DNA from: UBA4615 sp964399635
Lineage (GTDB): Bacteria; Pseudomonadota; Gammaproteobacteria; Burkholderiales; Burkholderiaceae_E
Direction: 5' to 3'
DNA: 64,000 nucleotides
Assembly (NCBI GenBank): GCA_964399635.1
Contig: CAYNRU010000034.1
Span: forward strand, 62,001 to 126,000
Shown here: positions 48,682 through 56,803 of the stretch, in pieces
Layout: the number at the start of each line of letters is the position of its first letter
Numbering within the stretch: the stretch's first letter is position 1
Position numbers and translations under genes: made by a program
The notes under the pieces: model-generated
Seen by the model: the letters and a program-made list of their open reading frames with translations, nothing else
Told to the model about the DNA's origin: nothing
Database searches by the model: none

Positions 48682-50619
48682 CTAAGCGGGCTCGGTGGGA
48701 CGCGCCGTCTCCGTCGCCAGCGGTCGGGACACCGACAGCGCCCGCAGCAGCGCGCGCTTCTTGTCGTGGTGCGTCCGCATCCGGGTGAGCACATCCGACA
48801 GGAACGCGACCGCCTCGACGATGAAGGGGCCCTTGTTCAGCATCACGCATTCGGCGCGCGCCCCCATCGCCGCGTCGGTCACCTCGGCGCGCGTCGGCAC
48901 GCCGTCGCGGGCCAGGCCGTCGAGCACCTGAGTCGCCCAGATCACCGGCACGTGCGCCGCCTCGCACAGCCACATGATCTCCTCTTGCACCTCGGCCATG
49001 CGCTCGAAGCCGACCTCGACCGCGAGGTCGCCGCGCGCGACCATCACCCCGACGCCGCCCGGATGTCGCAGCGCCGCGAGCAGCAGTTCCGGGAGCGCCG
49101 CGAAGCCCGCCGCAGTCTCGATCTTCAGCACGATCGCGACCTGGGCCGTACCGAGCGCGTCCAGCGCTTCGCGCAGCGCGTCGACGTCCTGCGGGTCGCG
49201 GACGAACGAGGCCGAGACGATGTCCACGCGGGAGGCCGCGAAGGCGAGGTGCTCGCGGTCCCGTGCCGTCAGCGAAGGCAGCGTGAGCACCGTGTCGGGC
49301 AGGTTGATGCCTCTCTCCGCGCGCAGCACGGCGCTGCCGTGCGAACAGTGCACGACCTCCAGCAGCGCGCGGTCCGGCGCGACCTCGCGTACCACTGTGC
49401 ACAGCAGGCCGTCGTCGAAGAGGACGCGGTGTCCGGGCCGCAGCGCGTCGAACACCTCGCGCACATCGCAGGATACCGTCGCGGGCAGGGCCGGCGAGGA
49501 GCCGAGCGCGGGCCGGCGCGCGTGCCCTCGCGCCGTGCCGCGCACGAGGCAGAGCCGGTCCCCTGTCCGAAGCTCGACCCCGCCCGGCCGGTGCGCCAGC
49601 GGGCCGATCTCGCCTTCGCAGATCTTGCGCTTGCCGCGGCGCAACGTCATCGGCGTGCCCGGCACCAGGTAGACGGACCGGTCGGTCGAGCAGACCGGGC
49701 TGCCGTCCGGCGCGCGGCCCGTCACCCGCAGCCGGCGCTTGCGGCCACGTGCGTCGACGAGCTCCAGCACGTCGTCCGCAAGCAGCTGGCGCAGCAGCCT
49801 CGGGTCGACCGGCAGCACGCCGCCGCGCGGATCCGGCTCCCGGCCCGCCGCGACTAGGCGGATGGTCGCCGGCCCCAGCTCGCGGCCGAGGGCGTCGCGC
49901 TGCGGCCGCAGCCGCAGCACGGCGTGGCCGGGCTCGAGCGGCCCGGTGCGCAGCTTGGGGCCGGCGAGGTCGAACGACACGCGGCACACGCGGTGGGTCG
50001 ACGTCCGCGCGAGGTCGAGCCGCCCGAGCATCCGTTCCCAGACGTCGACATCGTCGTGGGCGGCGTTGATCCGGACGAGATCGGTTCCCCGTTCGAGCAG
50101 TGCATGCAGCAGCTCGGGGTCGTCAGCGGCCTCGGTGGGCAGCGTCACCATGATTCGGGTATCCCGCCCCGGCGTCGTCGGGCCGTAAAGGCGGTACGCA
50201 TGGTCGTCGAGCAGCGCCTCGCCGAGGTCGAATCGCGGGTCCGGCCCGGAGGCGGGCAGGTCCTCGCCGTCGAGCCCCCGCAGCGCCCGTGCCACCGCGT
50301 CGAGCGTGGCCATGACATACGGCTCCATGCGGCCGAGCGAACTGAGCCCGAGGCGGGTGAGCGACCGCTGCAGCGGGCGGAGGTCGTGACGGCGAAGCGC
50401 CAGGTAGTGCAGCAGGTTGCGCGCACTGTCCCGTAACGCGGGCGCGCAGCGCTCGACGTCGTCGCGGCGTTCCCGCTCCAGCGCGAGCGCGGCCGCGCGC
50501 AAGGTGTCGATCGTGGCCGCGGGCTCGGATAGGGGGGGAGACGCACCCCGAGCAGGCGCCCGGCGTGCGGCGCCACCCAGGCGCGACGCCCGGCTCGGAT
50601 CGCGTGATTCGTGGTTCAT
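48682..50619 (-). CDS. Pyruvate-kinase-like protein with long N-terminal extension
   Basis: 645 residues. About 150 residues of unfamiliar helical sequence precede the kinase barrel: TRIMVTLPTEAADDPELLHA, DLVRINAAHDD, FDLAGPKLRTG, IVSASFVRDPQDV, the catalytic lysine in VLKIETAAGF, GVMVARGDLAVEVGFERMAE and WATQVLDGLARDGVPTRAEV. After VMLNKGPFIVEA the canonical C-terminal regulatory domain is absent, and the GETA motif is replaced by NKGP. It may convert PEP and ADP to pyruvate and ATP, or act on another substrate. A Pho box lies 58 bases upstream, unusual for a glycolytic enzyme. Confidence 0.85.
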   Translation of the reverse strand: MNHESRDPSRASRLGGAARRAPARGASPPLSEPAATIDTLRAAALALERERRDDVERCAPALRDSARNLLHYLALRRHDLRPLQRSLTRLGLSSLGRMEPYVMATLDAVARALRGLDGEDLPASGPDPRFDLGEALLDDHAYRLYGPTTPGRDTRIMVTLPTEAADDPELLHALLERGTDLVRINAAHDDVDVWERMLGRLDLARTSTHRVCRVSFDLAGPKLRTGPLEPGHAVLRLRPQRDALGRELGPATIRLVAAGREPDPRGGVLPVDPRLLRQLLADDVLELVDARGRKRRLRVTGRAPDGSPVCSTDRSVYLVPGTPMTLRRGKRKICEGEIGPLAHRPGGVELRTGDRLCLVRGTARGHARRPALGSSPALPATVSCDVREVFDALRPGHRVLFDDGLLCTVVREVAPDRALLEVVHCSHGSAVLRAERGINLPDTVLTLPSLTARDREHLAFAASRVDIVSASFVRDPQDVDALREALDALGTAQVAIVLKIETAAGFAALPELLLAALRHPGGVGVMVARGDLAVEVGFERMAEVQEEIMWLCEAAHVPVIWATQVLDGLARDGVPTRAEVTDAAMGARAECVMLNKGPFIVEAVAFLSDVLTRMRTHHDKKRALLRALSVSRPLATETARPTEPA

Positions 50620-50676
50620 CTTCGGTCCGGCGCGGCCGGGAGGAGGAAAGGCCGAGCGTTCATCCTCGGCGCCGGG

Positions 50677-50694
50677 CGTGACATCCTGATGACG
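50677..50694 (-). promoter_or_regulatory. Pho box upstream of the pyruvate-kinase-like gene
   Basis: Minus strand CGTCATC-AGGA-TGTCACG (50694-50677). The hexamer nine bases downstream (GAGGAT) is a weak -10. The site sits between the lipA stop (50778) and the kinase start (50619). Confidence 0.6.
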
Positions 50695-50777
50695 ACCGGC
50701 CGTGCCTCCCAGGGGAAGGGTCACGTCGGTGGCAAGGACGCGCCTGGCCGCGGCGTCCCTGCCGCGCGCCTTTCCTG

Positions 50778-51791
50778 CTACGGCCGATCCACAGGGACCC
50801 CCGCCGCGTGGGCCTGCTGGTCGGCGTGGTACGAGGACCGGACCATCGCACCCACCGCGGCGTGCGTGAAGCCCAGCGCCCGCGCCTGCGCCTCCAGCTG
50901 CACGAACGCGTCCGGATGCACGTAGCGGCGCACCGGCAGGTGGTGGCTGCTGGGAGCGAGGTACTGGCCGATGGTGATCATGTCGATGTCGTGCGCGCGC
51001 ATGTCGCGCATCGTCTGCACGATCTCGTCGTCGGTCTCGCCCAGGCCCACCATCAGCCCGGACTTGGTCGGCACGCCGGGCACGCGCCGCCTGAACTCGG
51101 CGAGCAGCTTCAGCGAATGGCCGTAGTCGGAGCCCGGGCGGGCCTCCTTGTAGAGCCGCGGCACGGTCTCGAGGTTGTGGTTCATCACGTCGGGCGGCGC
51201 GGCCTCGAGGATGGCGAGCGCGCGGTCGAGGCGGCCGCGGAAGTCGGGTACCAGCACCTCGATTCGGGTGGCCGGGGACTGTGCGCGGACCGCGCGGATG
51301 CAGTCGACGAAGTGCTGTGCGCCGCCGTCGCGCAGGTCGTCGCGGTCGACCGAGGTGATCACCACGTAGGACAGGCGCAGCGCCGCGACGGTGCGTCCGA
51401 GGTTGGCCGGCTCCTCGGCGTCGAGCGGATCGGGGCGGCCGTGGCCCACGTCGCAGAAGGGGCAGCGCCGGGTGCATTTGTCGCCCATGACCATGAAGGT
51501 GGCGGTGCCGCTGCCGAAGCATTCGCCGATGTTGGGGCAGGACGCCTCCTCGCAGACCGTGTGCAGCCGGTGCTCGCGCAGGATCCGCTTGATCTCGTGG
51601 AAGCGGCTGCCGGGCGAGGGCGCGCGCACGCGGATCCAGTCGGGCTTGCGCAGTACCTCGCCCGCCGGCACGACCTTGATCGGGATGCGCGAGGTCTTGC
51701 CGGCACCCTTGTGCTTGGCGCTCGGGTCGTAGGCGGGGACGGCGGTGGCGGCGTCGGCCGGGGTCGCGACGGGCGGGAGAGGGTCGGTCAT
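50778..51791 (-). CDS. lipA: Lipoyl synthase
   Basis: 337 residues from MTDPLPPVATPADAATAVPA. Radical-SAM enzyme with both Fe-S sites: the auxiliary cluster C-x4-C-x5-C in TVCEEASCPNIGECF and the SAM cluster in MGDKCTRRCPFCDVGHG; the C-terminal RSSY motif is in AMVRSSYHAD. It inserts two sulfurs into octanoyl groups on lipoyl domains. The start overlaps the lipB stop by four bases. Typical length. Confidence 0.97.
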   Translation of the reverse strand: MTDPLPPVATPADAATAVPAYDPSAKHKGAGKTSRIPIKVVPAGEVLRKPDWIRVRAPSPGSRFHEIKRILREHRLHTVCEEASCPNIGECFGSGTATFMVMGDKCTRRCPFCDVGHGRPDPLDAEEPANLGRTVAALRLSYVVITSVDRDDLRDGGAQHFVDCIRAVRAQSPATRIEVLVPDFRGRLDRALAILEAAPPDVMNHNLETVPRLYKEARPGSDYGHSLKLLAEFRRRVPGVPTKSGLMVGLGETDDEIVQTMRDMRAHDIDMITIGQYLAPSSHHLPVRRYVHPDAFVQLEAQARALGFTHAAVGAMVRSSYHADQQAHAAGVPVDRP

Positions 51792-52489
51792 GGTCGGTCG
51801 ATGTGGGCGGCGAGGGTATCGCCGAAGCGCCGGGCGACCGCGGCCGGATCGGGCGCGGGGCCGGCCGCGGCGCGGGCCAGGTCGGTCACCTTCAGGCCAG
51901 CATACCCGCATGGGTTGATGCGCTCAAACGGCGCCAGGTCCATCACGACGTTGAGCGCGATGCCGTGGTACGTGCAGCCGCGGCTCACCTTCAGCCCGAG
52001 CGACGCGAGCTTGGCGCCGGGCGAGTCGCCCGCGCCGGCCAGGTAGAGCCCCGGCGCGCCCGGCCGGCGCACCGCGCGCACCCCCTCCCCGGCGCAGGTC
52101 TCGATCGCGGCGGCCTCGAGCCGGCACACCAGCTCGCGCACCGCGATGCCGCGCCGGCGCAGGTCGAGCAGCACGTAGGCCACCACCTGGCCAGGCCCGT
52201 GGTAGGTGACCTGTCCGCCGCGCTCAGTCCGGATCACGGGAATCTCGCCGGGAGTGAGCACATGCTCTGGTTTGCCGGCTAGCCCCTGGGTGAAGACTGG
52301 CGGATGCTCGACCAGCCAGATCTCGTCGGGGGTGTCGTCGCGGCGGGCGGCGGTGAAGGCGCGCATCGCCTCGAGCGTCGGCAGGTAGGCGGCGGGCGCG
52401 AACGGGCGGACGTGGATCAAGGCGCTTGCCGGAATCCCGGGCTCTGGTGGAGGATGGGCGATGGTACCCGCGCGTCGCCCCCGGCCCAC
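51788..52489 (-). CDS. lipB: Octanoyl-ACP:protein N-octanoyltransferase
   Basis: 233 residues if begun at GTG 52489; homology starts at residue 24, so TTG 52420 (LIHVRPFAPAAYL) is an alternative. Core motifs: IWLVEHPPVFTQG, RTERGGQVTYHGPGQVVAYV, GAPGLYLAGAGDSPGAKLAS (catalytic-type lysine in GAKLASLG) and CTYHGIALNV, with the catalytic cysteine in INPCGYAGL. Transfers octanoyl groups for LipA. The start region faces an arginase gene; the usual upstream neighbour ybeD lies on the far side of that gene. Confidence 0.95.
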   Translation of the reverse strand: MGRGRRAGTIAHPPPEPGIPASALIHVRPFAPAAYLPTLEAMRAFTAARRDDTPDEIWLVEHPPVFTQGLAGKPEHVLTPGEIPVIRTERGGQVTYHGPGQVVAYVLLDLRRRGIAVRELVCRLEAAAIETCAGEGVRAVRRPGAPGLYLAGAGDSPGAKLASLGLKVSRGCTYHGIALNVVMDLAPFERINPCGYAGLKVTDLARAAAGPAPDPAAVARRFGDTLAAHIDRP

Positions 52490-52505
52490 GGGAGGCGTGC
52501 CGCCG

Positions 52506-52522
52506 GGCAGGGTTCCTGCCCC
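52506..52522. repeat. Inverted repeat between lipB and the arginase gene
   Basis: GGGCAGG-GTT-CCTGCCC, perfect 7-base arms in the 88-base divergent region. It could be an operator or an RNA hairpin in either leader; nothing ties it to a specific regulator. Confidence 0.4.
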
Positions 52523-52577
52523 GGCTGCGCGGCGCGGCGGGCGGGACGGTGGCGATCACAAGGAGGCGCGGGCGGGG

Positions 52578-53552
52578 ATGGCTGAATCGATGCGAACCGT
52601 CGAGCTGATCGGGGCCGCGATCGGGGAGGGCGCGCCCGACCGCCGCACCCGGGGCGGGCCGGGCTCGCTGCGCCAGTGGGGGCTCGGGCGCCGCCTGAGC
52701 GCGCGCGGCCGGCAGGTCCGCTGGGGGCCACAGGTGGCCTCCGACCTGTCGCTGCTGCCCCAGGGGCCGATGACCGTGGTCGCCGAGTTCTCGGTCCGGC
52801 TCGCGGCCTGCGTGAGCGCCTCGCTGGCGGCCGGGCGCCTGCCGGTGGTGATCGGCGGCGACCACTCCTGCGCGGTCGGCACCTGGAGCGCGGCGGCGGC
52901 GGCGCTGCGCGCGGCTGGGCGGGGCGGGCAGGGCGGGCGCCTGGGCCTGGTCTGGATCGACGCGCACCTGGACGCGCACACGCCCGAGACCTCCGAGTCC
53001 CAGATGCCCCACGGCATGCCGATCGCCTCGCTGCTCGGCCACGGCCCGACTGCGCTCACCGGCGTCGCCGACGCCGCCCCCAAGCTGCGGCCCGAGGACC
53101 TCGTGCTGATCGGGCCGCGCAGCTGGGAACACGGCGAGGCGGCGCTGCTCGAGCGCCTGGGCGTGCGGGTGATGACCGGCGGCGAGGTCGCGCGGCGCGG
53201 CTTTGCGGACTGCATGCGCGAGGCGGTCCGGCGGGTGACCGCCGCGACCGCGGGCTGGGGCGTGAGCGTCGACCTGGACGCGCTCGATCCGCGGGACGCG
53301 CCGGGCACCGGGTCGCGGGTCGCCGACGGGCTGCGGCTGGCCGAGGTGTCGGCCGCGCTGCACGGGCTGGCGGGGGATGCGCGGCTGATCGCCTGCGAGC
53401 TGGTCGAGTACACGCCGGAGCTCGACACCGACCGGGTCACCGCGGGCGCCGCCGAATGCGTGCTCGGCGCGCTGGTGGATCGGCGCAGCCGCGAGGCGGC
53501 GGGCCCCTGCGTGCCGCCGGAGCGGCGCCGGGCACAGCCGCCTGCCGCCTAG
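52578..53552 (+). CDS. Arginase family protein
   Basis: 324 residues. Manganese motifs of ureohydrolases are complete: GGDHSCAVGTW, WIDAHLDAHTPETS and SVDLDALDPRDAPGTG, with the final Glu in ACELVEYTPELD. The SCAVG loop and the length favour arginase (arginine to ornithine and urea) over agmatinase, though formally either is possible. Located on the opposite strand between lipB and ybeD, splitting the usual dacA-dat-ybeD-lipB-lipA order; the stop overlaps ybeD's stop by four bases. It might supply ornithine for ornithine lipids. Confidence 0.9.
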   Translation: MAESMRTVELIGAAIGEGAPDRRTRGGPGSLRQWGLGRRLSARGRQVRWGPQVASDLSLLPQGPMTVVAEFSVRLAACVSASLAAGRLPVVIGGDHSCAVGTWSAAAAALRAAGRGGQGGRLGLVWIDAHLDAHTPETSESQMPHGMPIASLLGHGPTALTGVADAAPKLRPEDLVLIGPRSWEHGEAALLERLGVRVMTGGEVARRGFADCMREAVRRVTAATAGWGVSVDLDALDPRDAPGTGSRVADGLRLAEVSAALHGLAGDARLIACELVEYTPELDTDRVTAGAAECVLGALVDRRSREAAGPCVPPERRRAQPPAA

Positions 53553-53845
53553 AGCACCACCTTGACCATCGGGTGCGCGGTGAGCTCGCGGTACAGCGCG
53601 TCGAGCTGCACGCGCGACACCGCGCGGATGGTCGCGGTCAGCCCCACGTAGGTGCCCTGGCGCGACGGGCGCGCCTCGAGCGTGGCCGGGTCGAAGTCCG
53701 GCGCGTGCCGCCGCACCACGACCGTGATCTCGGCCGCGAAGCCCTCGACGTTGCGGCCCATCACCTTGATCGGGAAGTCGGTCGGGAACTGCAGCAGCTC
53801 GGCGGACGGGTCGTCGGGGCCCGCCGGGTCGTCTGGATGGGGCAT
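53549..53845 (-). CDS. ybeD: YbeD/DUF493 family protein
   Basis: 98 residues: LLQFPTDFPIKVMGRNVEGF, ITVVVRRHAP, RPSRQGTYVGLTATIRA and the final HPMVKVVL fit the ferredoxin-like fold of the YbeD family, a small ACT-like domain often found with lipB. Role not established. It is downstream of dat with a 34-base gap and convergent with the arginase gene. Confidence 0.93.
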   Translation of the reverse strand: MPHPDDPAGPDDPSAELLQFPTDFPIKVMGRNVEGFAAEITVVVRRHAPDFDPATLEARPSRQGTYVGLTATIRAVSRVQLDALYRELTAHPMVKVVL

Positions 53846-53879
53846 GGTCGGCCTCCGGGCCGCTGGCGGGATCGAGGCC

Positions 53880-54755
53880 CTAGTGCGTCGCGTGCCCGGC
53901 GACGGCGCTCGCCGCCTTGGCGCGCTGGTAGGCCGCGTGCAGCCTGCGGAATACCGGCCCGGGGACGCCGGCGCCCACCGGCCTGCCGTCGAGGCGGGCG
54001 ATCGGCATGACTTCCTTGGTCGCCGACGACAGCATCAGCTCGTCGGCCGACTCCACCTCGGCCCGCGCCACCGGGCGCACCTCGAAGGCGATGCCCTCGG
54101 CCTCGCACAGCTCCTGCATCAGGCCGTAGCGGATGCCCTCGAGGATCAGCCGGTCGCGCGGGGGCGCCAGCACGCGGCCCTCGCGCACGACCCAGATGTT
54201 GCTGGCCGAGCCCTCGGTCAGGAAGCCGTCGCGAAACATCACGCATTCCATCGCGCCCGCGTCGACGGCCGCCTGACGCGCCAGCACGTTGCCCAGCAGC
54301 GAGGTCGACTTGATGTCGCAATGCAGCCAGCGCTCATCGGTCAGGGTGACGGTCGCGACGCCGCGCTCGAGTATCTCGGCCGGAATCACCGGCAGCGGGC
54401 TGCTCATCGCGAACACGGTCGGGGTCACGCCCTTGGGGAAGGCATGGTCGCGTCTGGCGACGCCGCGGGTGACCTGGATGTAGACGAACTGATCGTCCCA
54501 CGGATGGCGCGCAATCAGCGTGTCGATCAGGGTGCGCCAGCCGGCTGCGTTCATCGGGTCGTCGATGCGCACTTTGGCAAGGCTGCGAACGAGGCGCGCG
54601 TGGTGCTGCGTCCAGCGGAACGGCACCCGCCCGTAGACCGGCACGACCTCGTAGATGCCGTCGCCGAAGATGAAGCCTCGGTCGAGGACGGGAATGCGTG
54701 CCTCGGCGGCCGGCATGAACTCGCCGTTGAGGTAGACGGTGGGGTCTTCGGTCAT
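53880..54755 (-). CDS. dat: D-amino-acid aminotransferase (class IV, PLP)
   Basis: 291 residues. VYLNGEFMPAAEARIPVLDR, FIFGDGIYEVVPVYGRV, RGVARRDHAFP, the PLP-lysine in LHCDIKSTSLLGNVLA (about residue 150), and LTEGSASNIWVV match class IV aminotransferases. The D-amino-acid enzyme is favoured over branched-chain types by the RGVAxRxHxFP block and by location downstream of a D-alanyl-D-alanine carboxypeptidase gene, the typical betaproteobacterial order. It would interconvert D-alanine and D-glutamate. Confidence 0.9.
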   Translation of the reverse strand: MTEDPTVYLNGEFMPAAEARIPVLDRGFIFGDGIYEVVPVYGRVPFRWTQHHARLVRSLAKVRIDDPMNAAGWRTLIDTLIARHPWDDQFVYIQVTRGVARRDHAFPKGVTPTVFAMSSPLPVIPAEILERGVATVTLTDERWLHCDIKSTSLLGNVLARQAAVDAGAMECVMFRDGFLTEGSASNIWVVREGRVLAPPRDRLILEGIRYGLMQELCEAEGIAFEVRPVARAEVESADELMLSSATKEVMPIARLDGRPVGAGVPGPVFRRLHAAYQRAKAASAVAGHATH

Positions 54756-54798
54756 CGTGCGCGCGGGATGGAGCGGGCCGGACGGCCGCGGGAGGGGC

Positions 54799-56034
54799 TC
54801 ACTTGAACCAGAGCCGCATCGTATCCCAGGCCCGCCCGAACCAGCCGGCCTGCTCGATCGACTCCATCGCGATCAGCGGGTGCTCCGCGATCACGCGGTC
54901 GTCCAGCCGCACGCGCAGCGTGCCCAGGCGCTGCCCCTTCTCGACGGGGGCGAGCAGGGGCTGGGTCCGCTCGATCTCGCCCTTGACGCGCTCGGCCTGC
55001 CCGCGCGCCACGGTGACGAGCACGTTGCCCCCGAAGCCCGCCTTGATCTCGGCCGCCTTGCCTTTCCAGATCGGGTAGCTCGCAGCGACCTGGTCCTTCT
55101 GGTAGAGCCGCACGACGTCGAAGTTGGCGAAGCCGTAGTTGAGCAGTTTCTGCGACTCGATCGCGCGTGCCGACTCCGACGCGGTGCCGAGCACCACGGT
55201 CAGCAGCCGCCGCGAGAAGCCCGCGCCGGGCTGCTCGCGCTTGCTCGAGGCGATCAGGCAGAAGCCGGCCGCGTCGGTGTGGCCGGTCTTGACGCCGTCG
55301 ACCGTGGGGTCGACGAACAGCAGGCGGTTCCGGTTGGGCTGCTTGATGTTGTTGTAGGTGTAGTCGCGCTGCGAATACATCCGGTAGTAGTCAGGATGCT
55401 CGTCGATCAGGCGCGACGTGAGGATCGCGAGGTCGCGCGCCGTGGAGTAGTGCTGCGGGTCGGGGAGGCCCGACGCGTTCGTGAAGCTGGTGTTCTTCAT
55501 CCCGAGGCGCAGCGCCTCGCGGTTCATCTGGGTCGCGAACGCGGCCTCGCTGCCGCCGAGCGCCTCGGCGAGGATGATGGCCGCGTCGTTGCCGGACTGG
55601 ATGATCAGGCCGTGCAGCAGCTCGTCGACGGTCGCGGGCTTGGCCGGATCGACGAACATCCGCGACCCGATCGCCTTGTGCGCAAGCGGCGACACCGGCG
55701 GGCGCGAATCGATGGCGAGCTTCTTCTCCTTGATCGCGTTGAACACCAGGTAGGCGGTCATCAGCTTGGTCAGGGAGGCTGGCTCGACCTTCATGTCGGG
55801 GTCGCCCGCGGCCAGCAGCTGGCCGGTCGTGACGTCGACGAGCAGCCACGAGCGGGCTGCGATCTGCGGGGCGCCCTGCAGCGCGATGCCCTGGGTCGCC
55901 GGCGTGGTGGCCGGCGGCGCGGGTGCCGCGGCGGCGGCTTTCCCCTTGGGTGTTGCAGCGTCTGCCGGCGGGGCGATCGACGCGATCGCCGCGATCAGGG
56001 CGGCAGCGATCGGAGCGTGAATGCGGAGGCCCAT
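54799..56034 (-). CDS. dacC: D-alanyl-D-alanine carboxypeptidase (PBP5/6 type)
   Basis: 411 residues from MGLRIHAPIAAALIAAIASI, a signal peptide with cleavage near ADA-A, followed by an Ala/Pro-rich tract. Penicillin-binding motifs: SxxK in EPASLTKLM (about residue 87), SGNDAA and KTG in VDGVKTGHTDAAG. The PBP5 C-terminal beta domain ends with an amphipathic anchor, GWFGRAWDTMRLWFK. It trims pentapeptides in the periplasm. The family name is certain, the exact letter (dacA/dacC) is a convention. A TATAAT lies 58 bases upstream. Confidence 0.94.
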   Translation of the reverse strand: MGLRIHAPIAAALIAAIASIAPPADAATPKGKAAAAAPAPPATTPATQGIALQGAPQIAARSWLLVDVTTGQLLAAGDPDMKVEPASLTKLMTAYLVFNAIKEKKLAIDSRPPVSPLAHKAIGSRMFVDPAKPATVDELLHGLIIQSGNDAAIILAEALGGSEAAFATQMNREALRLGMKNTSFTNASGLPDPQHYSTARDLAILTSRLIDEHPDYYRMYSQRDYTYNNIKQPNRNRLLFVDPTVDGVKTGHTDAAGFCLIASSKREQPGAGFSRRLLTVVLGTASESARAIESQKLLNYGFANFDVVRLYQKDQVAASYPIWKGKAAEIKAGFGGNVLVTVARGQAERVKGEIERTQPLLAPVEKGQRLGTLRVRLDDRVIAEHPLIAMESIEQAGWFGRAWDTMRLWFK

Positions 56035-56091
56035 GGGTGCGGATCCTTCCCGTTCGCGGCGGGACGTGAAAGTGGTCGGAAAAGGCCGCGA

Positions 56092-56097
56092 ATTATA
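56092..56097 (-). promoter_or_regulatory. -10 element of dacC
   Basis: ATTATA on the plus strand reads TATAAT on the minus strand, 58 bases upstream of the dacC ATG, overlapping the stop codon of the preceding gene. A recognisable -35 is absent. Confidence 0.4.
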
Positions 56098-56803
56098 CGG
56101 GCCGACCGGGCCGCGCCCGCGAGCCCGATGGGTGTCTCGGCCCGGCGGCGGTGTCCGGCCGCGAGCCGGCGTCCGTCCGTGGCGCCGCGGCATCGCCGCG
56201 GGCGTTCCTCGCGGCGGCCTTCGGCGGCTCGCCGCGCGACCCCCCGGGCGCGTCGTCCGGGCGACCGGCGGCGTCGGGCTCCCGACGGGCGGCATCGCCC
56301 GGACCTGCCTGATTGCGTTCTGCCCAGGCGCGGCCGGCGGCCTGCGCGGCCGCGGCGAGCCGCTCGGCCGCCCCGTCGTTGGCGCGCTGACGCACGAGGT
56401 TGATGATCTCGCGCATCACCCCGCGCATCACCGTCATGTTCACGCAGTCCTGCAGCCGGGCTTCGAGGACGCGGCCGCTGGGGCCCAGCTCGCGCTCGAC
56501 CGCCCCCTGCACGCGCTGCTTGAAGTCCTCGAGCCGCGGGTCACGCACGTCGTTCCAGCCGGGCGGCAGCTCCTCGACGATGCCCGAGAGTCCGATCAGG
56601 CCGGCGCCGAGCAACTCCTCCACCAGGACGGGGAGCTCTCCCGGGCGTGCGTTGCCGGGCAGCTGCGCGAGCGAGCGGCGACCGTCGATGAGGAGCAGCA
56701 TCCGGCGCGCGCCCGGCGACAGGGTCTCCAGGCGGTTGGTGGCCGCGGACATGCCGGCGGCGGTCTTGCCGTACACCAGGCGGGGATCGAGCGGCTCGGC
56801 CAT
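56093..56803 (-). CDS. Uncharacterised protein, paralogue of the upstream gene
   Basis: 236 residues. The first 75 (LDPRLVYGKTAAGMSAATNR, LETLSPGARRMLLLIDGRRS) form a domain shared with the upstream gene. A middle helical part (LEARLQDCVNMTVMRGVMRE) is followed by a disordered, charged Ala/Arg/Gly/Pro tail from about residue 165. I do not recognise a named family. The shared block YxKTxxG...LSxxxRxLLxLIDGRRS resembles a short winged-helix module of Burkholderiales hypothetical proteins. Its start overlaps the previous stop by one base (TGATG). Confidence 0.7.
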   Translation of the reverse strand: MAEPLDPRLVYGKTAAGMSAATNRLETLSPGARRMLLLIDGRRSLAQLPGNARPGELPVLVEELLGAGLIGLSGIVEELPPGWNDVRDPRLEDFKQRVQGAVERELGPSGRVLEARLQDCVNMTVMRGVMREIINLVRQRANDGAAERLAAAAQAAGRAWAERNQAGPGDAARREPDAAGRPDDAPGGSRGEPPKAAARNARGDAAAPRTDAGSRPDTAAGPRHPSGSRARPGRPV

